Shown: positions 1-5,444 of the stretch, piece by piece
How the letters are laid out: each line of letters starts with the position of its first letter
How positions within the stretch are numbered: position 1 is the first letter of the stretch
Origin: Pseudomonadota bacterium
GTDB lineage: Bacteria > Pseudomonadota > Alphaproteobacteria > Rhizobiales > Hyphomicrobiaceae
Direction: 5' to 3'
Assembly: GCA_003242645.1 (NCBI GenBank)
Contig: QGVC01000242.1
Span: 1 to 5,444, forward strand
Length of the DNA stretch: 5,444 bases
Notes under the pieces: generated by a model
The model's database searches: none
The model's input: the letters and a program-made list of their open reading frames with translations, nothing else
Told to the model about the DNA's origin: nothing
Made by a program: the position numbers and the translations under genes

Positions 1-15
1 GGCGGCGGCAACTTA

Positions 16-55
16 GCGGAGGCCTGTCGTCTCCGCCAGATCTCTTGTCAAGAGC
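16..55. repeat. two short inverted repeats upstream of the tRNA
   Basis: GCGGAG (16-21) pairs with CTCCGC (31-36) across a 9-base loop, and CTCTT (43-47) pairs with AAGAG (51-55) across a 3-base loop. Neither is followed by a T run, so neither looks like an intrinsic terminator. They could be the tail of a transcript from outside the window or chance pairing in GC-rich DNA. I see no gene and no convincing -35/-10 pair for the tRNA in 1-186. Confidence 0.3.
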
Positions 56-186
56 GAACGCCGCAGACGCTTGGACGCAACGGGCTGATTTCGTTGCAGG
101 ACTGCTGGCGTCATGCTAGAGGACGCTGGCCTGCGATGTCTTCGCGGCGCGGCTGAGCGCCCCGAAGCCGGCGCTCGGTAGGTGAT

Positions 187-260
187 GGCCACGTGGCGGA
201 GTGGTTACGCAGCGGACTGCAAATCCGCGTACGCCGGTTCGATTCCGGCCGTGGCCTCCA
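187..260 (+). tRNA. tRNA-Cys (anticodon GCA)
   Basis: A complete cloverleaf can be drawn. The acceptor stem GGCCACG (187-193) pairs perfectly with CGTGGCC (250-256). A short D arm closes with GCG/CGC. The anticodon stem GCGGA/TCCGC encloses the loop CTGCAAA, giving anticodon GCA. The T arm is GCCGG-TTCGATT-CCGGC. The discriminator base is U (257), the known identity base for cysteinyl-tRNA synthetase, and CCA is encoded at 258-260. The tRNA delivers cysteine for UGC/UGU codons. It sits beside what looks like an accessory gene cluster, and tRNA 3' ends are common island integration sites, but I found no second copy of its 3' end in the window. Confidence 0.97.
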
Positions 261-279
261 TTCTTGATGGTTGACTGGG

Positions 280-302
280 CAGCTGGACGCGGCCTCCAGC
301 TG
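280..302 (+). terminator. terminator-like hairpin after tRNA-Cys
   Basis: CAGCTGGA (280-287) and TCCAGCTG (295-302) form a perfect 8-bp stem around a 7-base GC-rich loop, 19 bases after the CCA end of the tRNA. It is followed by TTAACC rather than a long T run, so intrinsic termination would be weak. Its position makes it the natural 3' end of the tRNA transcript, but it may only be a processing or stabilising hairpin. Confidence 0.45.
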
Positions 303-708
303 TTAACCCGAAATGCTCGCCGGAGTTGGCGTTGTGATCTGTGCAACCGCTGTCTGACGCGGCGCCCCCTGGCTTTCGGTGGAGTATGCTGGTTCGTATG
401 CCGGACGATCTTCGTGAAACGCGCTGGCCGCGATTATGCTGGCCTGGTCGTGACGAACGCCCCTTCTCTTCACCTCACAGTAGAGGTCATAGGCGCGAGA
501 GGCGCTGCGTATGCCTGACAAGTAGCGCCGGAGGTATTCAATTGGGCGCAGCCCTGTCGTCGAGCCCTTCGTGATAGGAAACTTCCCTAGCAATCGGCTG
601 ATCATTTCGAGCTTTCTCCCTTGCAGCGCCTGAACTCCCAAACACAGAACTGCGTGGGAGAATGTGCTCTTCACCGGGAATTCAAGGTGAGTGAGGGAAT
701 CACGATAG
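303..708. other. intergenic stretch with no confident gene
   Basis: No reading frame here gives a product I recognise. The longest is on the minus strand, open from about 710 down to a stop at 303-305, with a GTG at 674 that would give 123 aa. Part of it (the segment reading RPIEYLRRYLSGIRSASRAY) has a protein-like composition and fairly high third-position GC, so it could be a decayed gene remnant, but it has no good ribosome binding site or known motif. Two overlapping plus-strand frames (201-518, 341-574) are Cys/Arg/Trp-rich shadows, and one of them runs through the tRNA. An inverted repeat CTCCCA/TGGGAG (635-640, 655-660) lies in the part nearest the peroxidase and could be regulatory. 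Confidence 0.4.
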
Positions 709-715
709 AATCACG
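697..715 (+). promoter_or_regulatory. 11-bp-period direct repeat upstream of the peroxidase (candidate SARP operator)
   Basis: GAATCACG occurs at 697-704 and again at 708-715, exactly 11 bp apart, about one helical turn. This is 47 bp before the peroxidase GTG. SARP-family regulators (DnrI, ActII-ORF4, AfsR) are known to bind heptamer direct repeats with 11-bp period near the -35 region, and a SARP-like gene lies in this window. TAGAAT (706-711) resembles a -10 box but overlaps the second repeat and lacks a good -35, so the promoter position is unsettled. The pairing of regulator and site is inference. Confidence 0.35.
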
Positions 716-762
716 CTTTCTCCCCCAAGTTTGCCTCGCTGAGCACCAAAGGGGGCGGACAG

Positions 763-1593
763 GTGGTTGGTCACTCGCCAAGCTCGCTTTTTCCCGGCGA
801 CGTGAAATGTCAGGGGGCACCGGAAGCAGCACGCGTCTGTCGCATATTCAGCACGCCGCACTCCGAGATCCCAGCTTATCAAGGCCTGGGATGTGGCCGC
901 GACGAGGACACCCGGAAAATGCTGAGCAAGCTTGCCGTGCGGATGCGATCCGGGAGTCCAGGCTGGGCGGCAGACGATGACGGTCCCATTCCCGCCGGGT
1001 ACACTTACCTGGCGCAATTCGTCGCCCACGACTTCATTCAGAACAGCGCGCCTTTGACACCGCTCGAGGATCTTCGAGAACCATTGCAGCGCGATTTCCG
1101 CGACCTGCGCTTAGTTCTGGAAGCGGTGTACGGAGGTGGGCCATCGGCAACGCCGGACATCTACATTCCCGGGCCTCCCTCCTACCGCACTCAATTGTGG
1201 CTCGGCCATGTGCGTGCCAAGGAGCCGCCGCCGCAACAAATTGCAGCGCTACTCACTGATCAGCCACGACGGGATCTCGCCAGGACCAAGGTGCCGTGTC
1301 CCCATGTAATGAACTCCATTCAGCTCCTTACAAGCTCAATACCGCAAACCCACGACGTGCTGATAGCAGATCCGCGCAATGATCAGCACGTGATCCTGTC
1401 TCAATTGACCGCCTTATTTCACGAGCTGCATAATTGTGTCATCGACAAAATTTCCAAATTAGCCGAAACTGAGCAAATCTCTGTACACGATCCGCAGGAT
1501 TTCACGAGCCAAACCTTCTATCTGCAGCACCAAGCTGCTCGGAGTTTTCTACCCCTCGCAAAGTCGTGGCGCTCGTTTACCGTCGTATCATAG
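763..1593 (+). CDS. animal-type haem peroxidase, N-terminal part (frameshifted gene)
   Basis: This is the N-terminal half of a bacterial member of the animal haem peroxidase superfamily, whose enzymes use a haem and H2O2 to oxidise halides, phenols or fatty acids. The segment AGYTYLAQFVAHD (78-90) carries the distal histidine (H89) and the following aspartate typical of the family. VYGGGP (122-127) matches the conserved YGxGP block, and ADPRNDQH followed by HELHN (202-224) matches the conserved helix ending in HN. In the classical enzymes that helix holds the catalytic arginine three residues before the Asn; here that position is Glu (E221). The GTG start at 763 follows a G-rich stretch (751-755) at suitable spacing; the frame is open back to 709 without another good start. 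The last ~15 codons (after ~1545) lose family similarity, and the sequence continues in the next frame. No signal peptide is visible. Confidence 0.8.
   Translation: MVGHSPSSLFPGDVKCQGAPEAARVCRIFSTPHSEIPAYQGLGCGRDEDTRKMLSKLAVRMRSGSPGWAADDDGPIPAGYTYLAQFVAHDFIQNSAPLTPLEDLREPLQRDFRDLRLVLEAVYGGGPSATPDIYIPGPPSYRTQLWLGHVRAKEPPPQQIAALLTDQPRRDLARTKVPCPHVMNSIQLLTSSIPQTHDVLIADPRNDQHVILSQLTALFHELHNCVIDKISKLAETEQISVHDPQDFTSQTFYLQHQAARSFLPLAKSWRSFTVVS
1545..1560 (+). other. frameshift junction within the peroxidase gene
   Basis: Similarity passes from the frame of the 763 ORF to the frame of the 1566 ORF here, a -1 change. Restoring one T in the T4 run at 1545-1548 gives a continuous reading of AARSFSTPRKVVALVYRRI, which joins the two halves well. 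An extra C in the C4 run (1552-1555) would also do. No canonical X-XXY-YYZ slippery heptamer is present, so mutation or a homopolymer sequencing/assembly error is more likely than programmed frameshifting. A consensus error is credible because the same contig carries uncleaned adapter at its right end. Confidence 0.75.
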
Positions 1594-2522
1594 AATACGA
1601 TCTTTTGCGCCGCCTGCTCAAGAACCATGTGTGGGAGCACTACCATAAACGAAAGGAGGAATGTCGAAATACCGAGCTACCGCGAAACGCCCTTGGAAAT
1701 TTTCTGCCGGGCAATCCGGTACCCGTGGAGTTTTCCCACGCCGCCTTTCGCATAGGGCATATACTGGCCCGCTTTTCTTATAAACTTAACGACGAGCTTG
1801 GCTTCAACCCATCGCTGAAACAACTTATCGACCGTTCCTCGGGGTCGAGACCTGACCTCGTTCCCCTCGCCTGCGACTGGCTGGTGGATTGGGGTTATTT
1901 CTTTGAGCAGGGAGATGGCAAGGCCGTTAACCGCGCTCGGCGTATCAGGCCCTATGTCGGCAACAGCTGGCTTACGCGGAGCACTATTCTCGGCGGAAGA
2001 CGAGCGGATGATGGCGGCTTGATCTTTCTCGACCTTCAGCGGGGCTTCGAGGCCGGCGTTGGGCGTGTGCCCGATCTGATCCCTCGATTGCATCCAGACC
2101 TCAGAGAAAAATCGGATCTCCTTTCGGATGCTGAGTTTCGCCAGCATAGAATTGTCGAATGGCTGCGGCAGGGTGATGTTGAGTTTACCGCCGAAGAACT
2201 AGACTCGATTTCGGCGGACCCGCCCCTCTACTTCTTCATCCTATTTGAAGCCGCCATGGAAAGGACAGCGAGTGGCGAAGGAAATGCACGCTTCAATCGC
2301 AGCAAGGAAAATAAAGGCGAAACGCTTGGAACATTGGGGTCGATCATCGTCGCGGAAACGTTCTTTCGCGGGCTCGGTTCGACGAGATCGCTGATCGAAG
2401 ATGATCCAATGGTCGAGCCTCTTGCCAAAGAGGTCTTCGACGGCCAGATACCCGAAACGATGCCGGATCTTATCCGGTTCATGCGCAGCCATGGCTGCCT
2501 CCAGCCTGTTCAATGCCGTTAG
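1566..2522 (+). CDS. animal-type haem peroxidase, C-terminal part (frameshifted gene)
   Basis: This is the C-terminal half of the same haem peroxidase. Its family frame extends back to about 1550, so the GTG at 1566 is probably an internal codon rather than a true start, and no ribosome binding site precedes it. FSHAAFRIGH (56-65) contains the proximal haem-ligand histidine (H65) in the family's AxRxGH context. GGLIFLDLQRG and the C-terminal PLYFFILFEAAM plus ETLGTLGSIIVAETF (about 253-268) match the closing helices of bacterial family members, which usually read GxxLGxxGxxIVAE. Both halves together give roughly 586 residues, in the normal range for the family, so the gene is complete apart from the shift. 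Without the join, distal and proximal haem histidines are on separate polypeptides and no working enzyme is expected. The next gene starts 32 bp downstream, suggesting co-transcription. Confidence 0.8.
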   Translation: MALVYRRIIEYDLLRRLLKNHVWEHYHKRKEECRNTELPRNALGNFLPGNPVPVEFSHAAFRIGHILARFSYKLNDELGFNPSLKQLIDRSSGSRPDLVPLACDWLVDWGYFFEQGDGKAVNRARRIRPYVGNSWLTRSTILGGRRADDGGLIFLDLQRGFEAGVGRVPDLIPRLHPDLREKSDLLSDAEFRQHRIVEWLRQGDVEFTAEELDSISADPPLYFFILFEAAMERTASGEGNARFNRSKENKGETLGTLGSIIVAETFFRGLGSTRSLIEDDPMVEPLAKEVFDGQIPETMPDLIRFMRSHGCLQPVQCR

Positions 2523-2554
2523 CTCTCCTTTAGCCACCACGAAAGGAAATCCCC

Positions 2555-2926
2555 ATGGCTATTCCACGTATGAATATCCTTGACTACCAGGCGTTAGGCC
2601 GGTTGATCATCAAGTGGGCAACAGATCCCGCATCCAGACCGGGCACCCTCCCTGATTTCCTCGAAGCGACGCATGGCATCATTGAGCAGCCGTTGCCGGA
2701 TTGGATAAAGGGGCTGCAATTCGTGCAGAGCAACATGGAAGTCCTCCTGATCAGGCTGCCGCCCGCAGAGCTTGTTGAAGACACGCTCAACAATATCGCT
2801 AGAGGCTCCGGGCGTTATCCGCTTCCCGACTTCTACGCGGAGCACATTTTGCATGGACAGCATGTCAACATGAAAGATCTTTTCGAATTCCGAGTCGGTG
2901 ATTACACCATCGCCCATTGCGTATGA
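2555..2926 (+). CDS. small protein with NHLP-like leader, possible RiPP precursor
   Basis: This is a 123-aa protein with a good start: AAAGGA at 2542-2547 lies 7 bases before the ATG. I do not recognise a close relative, but residues 15-86 follow the pattern of the nitrile-hydratase-like leader peptide family (NHLP, TIGR03793). LIIKWATDP (17-25) stands for the K-A-x-x-D-P block, GI...PLPDWI (41-51) for G-I-x-LP-x-x-V, LQFVQ (54-58) for the central strand, then RLPP (67-70), an acidic helix ELVEDTLNNIA (72-82), and RGSG (83-86) where many NHLPs end in a Gly-Gly cleavage site. The spacing from DP to LPP (about 43 residues) fits. The remaining 37 residues would be the core; it has one Cys, second from the end, few Ser/Thr and several aromatic and His residues, so it is not a classic Cys/Ser/Thr-rich azole core. 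No signal peptide or membrane segment is seen. It probably shares a transcript with the peroxidase. It could instead be an ordinary accessory protein of that enzyme. Confidence 0.7.
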   Translation: MAIPRMNILDYQALGRLIIKWATDPASRPGTLPDFLEATHGIIEQPLPDWIKGLQFVQSNMEVLLIRLPPAELVEDTLNNIARGSGRYPLPDFYAEHILHGQHVNMKDLFEFRVGDYTIAHCV

Positions 2927-2961
2927 CCTGAAAGGCGGTGCGGAGTCGGGGAGGGATCGTT

Positions 2962-4977
2962 TCAGTTCAGACCGCCAAAAAGCTTTCGGCGTTGGGCTTC
3001 ATCTCGGAAGGGAAAACAGTTGGCGAACCAATGCCAGATTGCAAAGTCACTTGGATTGGGATCGCCAAACCAGACCTGCCGAATATTGGCGATCAATTCA
3101 CGTCTGGCTTCACGGGCGTCCTGGTCGCGCGACAATGCGGATAATGCGGCCGCTCTCCATCCGGGAAGGAAGGGTGTAGCGTTCTCTGCCCGCTCCGCTG
3201 CGGTCAGCGCCCCCTCATAGTCTCCGCAAATGACTCGAATTTGGCACTGGTAGGTCCAATGGACCGGCGAGGGAAGCACGACGCGGCGTAGAGCCGCTTC
3301 GGCAAGCTCCATTGCATCCTTGTGTTTGCCGCCGAAAGCATGGCCCAAAGCAGCTGAAGTGACCGTCCAGGGGTCCGTGTCATTAAGGTCTACAGCCAGC
3401 CGGAAAATCGAATCGGCCAATTCAAAACGGCCACTCATCGCATGCGACCAGGCCCGGCAAAGCTGGGCGCGTGAATCAAGCGGATCCAGCGCGCAAGCTT
3501 GCTTGGTCAGGGCTGCCGCACGTTCAAGCCGTTGTGGCGTCCGGTACTTCCCAGCGAAGACAATGTGGTGAGCGTTTTCGAGCTGAGCGAGACAACTATA
3601 CGCCGGTGAGAAATGAGGCGCTGCTTTTGTGACTTTGGAAAAAATAGCAGCCGCCTCACGATGTGTCTCTGGCGTTAACACCAGCACAAGGGACTGGCCA
3701 CGGAGCCAGAGATCATACACGTTTGCTGGCAACTCCAAGTTTGGAACGGTCCTGCGCAAGCGGTCCACTGAAACATAGACGTTGAGCTTGGCAGCGAGCT
3801 GCTGAATGAACCCCTGGAACGAGGCCACGAAATTCGGCGCCTCAAGCTCGTAAGTATCGCTCCATACTACCACGCCTGTTGCAAAGTCCTTGAGCTCGAC
3901 CCAAAATGTGGCGTTCTGAGAATTGCGGAGCATACGGGCTGATACGATGTAATCGATGCCGGCATTCTCGATAGGACGACTGATGGCTTCACCGTCGATG
4001 ACGGACCATTCCCGAAATCGCACGAGCCGTCGGATCAGCTCGTGACGCAATGCAGCCCGTTGATCGGCGTCGGTATTTGCGTCAAATCTGCCCATCAGGA
4101 TTACCAGGTTCTGTAAACCACCTGGATGGGCCGGCGGTCCGGTCGCCTTCTGAAGCGGTCGGTCCAGGCTTCGATCAGTCCCGTTATCTGGTCGACCGGC
4201 CTTGATTTCCGCCATCAGCTGCTGAGTGCTCTCGGAGGGCTCGACGTCGAAATCACGCTCAAGCACGGTCCGGAGTCGATTGTAGGCAGCCAGTGCGCCG
4301 GCAATATCGCCGGTGCCTGCGCAGGCGCGCATGACCTGCTGGCATGCAGGCTCATGCGTCGGGTCGAGTTGGAGCAAGGCTGTCGCCAGCCGGCGCGTTT
4401 GGCGCGACGTGAGATCGCTCCGTGCGAGCTTCTCCTCAAGCGCGCGCAACATCCGTTGGCGCAAATTCTCCCTATGGACCAGGAGCCACATCTCGAATGC
4501 CGGATCGATTTGCTCGTATCCGGACATGAGTGTTTCAGCTATGTTGCTGCGATCGAGTAGCTCGTCGCACGGTTCGAGAGCCGAGATGCTCTCGAGCACA
4601 AGTTCGACGTCGGTGACGACCGTTCCCGGCTCGAAGGCAATCTCCGAGCGGAATATATTTAAGCCGTAGAAATGTTGCGCCTCGAGGGTCTCCCGCAGGC
4701 AATGAAGGACTTGGCGCAGCGACGCGCGTGCCTTCGCTTCCTCCGTCTCGCTCCAGAACATCCCAACGAGCTTCTCGCGGGTATCCCTCTGGTGCGGATT
4801 GAGGGCAAGGTATCCAAGAATAGCTCTCGCCTTCCGAGCCTGAATGTCGATTTCTCGATCATCGACAAGCACGGTCAAACCGCCTAGCAGCTTCAGCTTG
4901 AGCCTGGCGGCTTGAGGCATGCTGGCAGGAGCGGAGCGGGCGTCGCTAGTCTGGTCGGCTCTCCCGGGACCCCTCAT
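2962..4977 (-). CDS. SARP-like transcriptional regulator (wHTH-BTAD-TolB_N-like-TPR)
   Basis: This 671-aa regulator has an OmpR-type winged-helix DNA-binding domain at about 27-100 (LKLLGGLTVLVDD, then RKARAILGYLAL and ARASLRQVLHCLR). A bacterial transcriptional activation domain (BTAD) follows at about 123-262 (FEMWLLVHRENLRQRM, then LLQLDPTHEPACQQVMRA and GALAAYNRLRTVLERDF). Residues about 290-380 resemble the TolB-N-like domain found in CadC and adenylate-cyclase-type regulators (DYIVSARML, VVVWSDTYEL). TPR-like helices follow to about 640 (LWLRGQSL, AAIFSKVTKAAPHFSPAYSCLA, ALDPLDSRAQLCRA). There is no NB-ARC ATPase part, unlike AfsR. The family activates nearby biosynthetic genes. The ATG at 4977 is the longest start; an in-frame ATG at 4920, just before the first domain, is an alternative, and neither has a strong Shine-Dalgarno. 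It lies 82 bp downstream of the YcaO gene on the same strand and ends 35 bp from the convergent small protein gene, with no clear terminator between them. The cytoplasmic regulator role is clear; its targets are inferred. Confidence 0.88.
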   Translation of the reverse strand: MRGPGRADQTSDARSAPASMPQAARLKLKLLGGLTVLVDDREIDIQARKARAILGYLALNPHQRDTREKLVGMFWSETEEAKARASLRQVLHCLRETLEAQHFYGLNIFRSEIAFEPGTVVTDVELVLESISALEPCDELLDRSNIAETLMSGYEQIDPAFEMWLLVHRENLRQRMLRALEEKLARSDLTSRQTRRLATALLQLDPTHEPACQQVMRACAGTGDIAGALAAYNRLRTVLERDFDVEPSESTQQLMAEIKAGRPDNGTDRSLDRPLQKATGPPAHPGGLQNLVILMGRFDANTDADQRAALRHELIRRLVRFREWSVIDGEAISRPIENAGIDYIVSARMLRNSQNATFWVELKDFATGVVVWSDTYELEAPNFVASFQGFIQQLAAKLNVYVSVDRLRRTVPNLELPANVYDLWLRGQSLVLVLTPETHREAAAIFSKVTKAAPHFSPAYSCLAQLENAHHIVFAGKYRTPQRLERAAALTKQACALDPLDSRAQLCRAWSHAMSGRFELADSIFRLAVDLNDTDPWTVTSAALGHAFGGKHKDAMELAEAALRRVVLPSPVHWTYQCQIRVICGDYEGALTAAERAENATPFLPGWRAAALSALSRDQDAREARRELIANIRQVWFGDPNPSDFAIWHWFANCFPFRDEAQRRKLFGGLN

Positions 4978-4993
4978 CCTATTGAAGTGCTAT

Positions 4994-5014
4994 GACGTTC
5001 TTCTCAGACGTTCT
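4994..5014 (-). repeat. 13-bp-period direct repeat in the regulator leader
   Basis: GACGTTCT occurs at 4994-5001 and 5007-5014 (AGAACGTC on the minus strand), 13 bp apart, ending 17 bp before the regulator start codon. It may be an operator for autoregulation, or chance. It differs in sequence and period from the repeat before the peroxidase. Confidence 0.3.
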
Positions 5015-5022
5015 GCATACTG

Positions 5023-5051
5023 GCTATCATTTTGTACCGTTGCTTTTTCAA
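5023..5051 (-). promoter_or_regulatory. weak candidate promoter for the SARP-like regulator
   Basis: On the minus strand TTGAAA (5051-5046) is followed 17 bp later by GATAGC (5028-5023). The -35 matches the sigma-70 consensus at five of six positions and the -10 at only three. The site is in the 82-bp gap after the YcaO stop, so the regulator could have its own promoter as well as read-through from YcaO. Confidence 0.25.
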
Positions 5052-5059
5052 ATACAAGG

Positions 5060-5346
5060 TCAGAGTATATCCAGCCCCTGTGACCACCGCTCACCACCGC
5101 CCGTTTCTGCGATAGCAGAGAGGAGCCGAGCCGTTTTGATTTTACTGGGGTAGAGTTGCAGCGTGGGCGCTAACGCCTTCACCACAGGCACTTTGAACTG
5201 GGAGCGCATCAAATTGACCGTCGCTACTTCAACGCCCACACCCGCCAATGCGGCGGCTAAGCGAGCTAATCGTTGAGCATCTTCGCTCGAACTGGAGTCA
5301 GGTTTTTCAATATCAGGTTTGCCTAAAGGATGCAGGAGGTCACAAC
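5060..5346 (-). CDS. YcaO-domain protein, C-terminal fragment (gene cut by contig end)
   Basis: YcaO proteins are ATP-dependent enzymes that activate backbone amides in ribosomal peptides, making azolines, thioamides or amidines. Only the last ~95 residues are present. The segment begins with CDLLHPLGKPD, then a helix DAQRLARLAAALAGVGVEV, then VNLMRSQFKVPVVKALAP, and KTARLL near the end. This is the usual close of the domain: a last helix, a strand with a T/R-rich turn, the xxPVVKxxxP strand, and a T-x-RL motif. The nucleotide-binding residues lie in the missing N-terminal part, so activity and subtype (azoline, TfuA-linked thioamide or other) cannot be judged. The frame has an apparent stop at 5354-5356, but that is in adapter sequence, so the gene is partial rather than truncated. 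A TTG at 5248 is internal, not a start. It is upstream of and codirectional with the SARP-like regulator. Confidence 0.72.
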
Positions 5347-5444
5347 CTGTTTCTTATACACATTTCCGGGCCCCCGAACCGGACCTGGTCTCGTATTCCC
5401 GCTTCTCCTTTTACAAAAAAAAATACATTAACAAACGTGAACAT
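5347..5444 (+). other. sequencing-adapter read-through (non-genomic artefact)
   Basis: CTGTTTCTTATACACAT (5347-5363) differs at one base from the Nextera/Tn5 mosaic end. It continues TTCCGGGCCCCCGAACC (5364-5380) where the Nextera adapter has CTCCGAGCCCACGAGAC, giving about 28 of 34 positions identical over 5347-5380. An index-sized gap follows (5381-5388, GGACCTGG). Then TCTCGTATTCCCGCTTCTCC (5389-5408) corresponds to the Illumina P7 end TCTCGTATGCCGTCTTCTGC. A9 (5415-5423) and A/T-rich noise follow, as seen when reads run off the library end. Order and spacing match the library construct, with errors expected from poor-quality read tails. No gene should be called here. Confidence 0.93.

Noticed and set aside
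201..518. Plus-strand 105-aa ORF
   Set aside because: It begins inside the tRNA-Cys gene and has a Cys/Trp/Arg-rich composition typical of a non-coding frame.
303..674. Minus-strand 123-aa ORF
   Set aside because: It has some protein-like segments but no recognisable family, ribosome binding site or supporting context; kept only as a possible remnant in the intergenic entry.
1545..1566. Programmed -1 ribosomal frameshift
   Set aside because: There is no canonical slippery heptamer and I saw no clear downstream stem-loop; a homopolymer indel explains the shift more simply.
2927..2961. Bidirectional terminator between the convergent genes
   Set aside because: Only a 6-bp CTGAAA/TTTCAG pair with a 26-base loop and no T run; too weak to call.
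4126..4560. Plus-strand 144-aa ORF opposite the regulator
   Set aside because: It is an antisense shadow of the BTAD region, which has clear domain similarity on the minus strand.
5060..5248. A separate 62-aa gene starting at TTG
   Set aside because: Domain similarity continues upstream of the TTG to the artefact boundary, so the TTG is internal.
5354..5356. In-frame stop making the YcaO fragment a truncated pseudogene
   Set aside because: The stop is inside the adapter artefact, so it says nothing about the real gene.
5347..5365. Tn5/IS50-like transposon end
   Set aside because: The 19 bases resemble the mosaic end, but the following bases continue as Nextera adapter and Illumina P7, so this is library DNA, not an insertion sequence.

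Overview
The window looks like one end of an assembly contig from an alphaproteobacterium, most likely a Hyphomicrobiales (rhizobial) lineage. The basis is moderate-to-high GC, a tRNA-Cys with encoded CCA, and a BTAD/SARP regulator with TolB-N-like and TPR parts, an architecture I associate with rhizobia. The genus cannot be fixed from sequence alone.

Layout from left to right: a short non-coding lead (1-186); a complete tRNA-Cys(GCA) at 187-260 with a terminator-like hairpin behind it (280-302); about 450 bp without a confident gene (303-760), ending in an 11-bp-period direct repeat (697-715); an animal-type (cyclooxygenase/myeloperoxidase superfamily) haem peroxidase read in two frames (763-1593 and 1566-2522), apparently one gene broken by a -1 shift near 1545-1555; and, 32 bp later on the same strand, a 123-aa protein (2555-2926) whose first ~86 residues resemble a nitrile-hydratase-like leader peptide (NHLP). 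Convergent to these on the minus strand are a YcaO-domain protein, present only as its C-terminal ~95 residues (5060-5346), and downstream of it a 671-aa SARP-like regulator (2962-4977).

The last ~98 bases (5347-5444) are not genomic. They match, in order and spacing, an Illumina Nextera read-through: transposase mosaic end plus adapter, an index-sized gap, the P7 end and then poly-A, with scattered errors. The in-frame stop that would truncate the YcaO gene (5354-5356) lies inside this artefact, so the YcaO gene really runs off the genomic end of the contig.

Taken together, a YcaO (azoline/thioamide-forming RiPP enzyme family), an NHLP-like small protein with a short C-terminal tail, a haem peroxidase and a cluster-type SARP regulator suggest the edge of a ribosomal natural-product (RiPP/TOMM-like) gene cluster next to a tRNA gene. 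The YcaO assignment rests on its C-terminal end only, the NHLP assignment is a pattern match by eye, and the cluster idea is inference.
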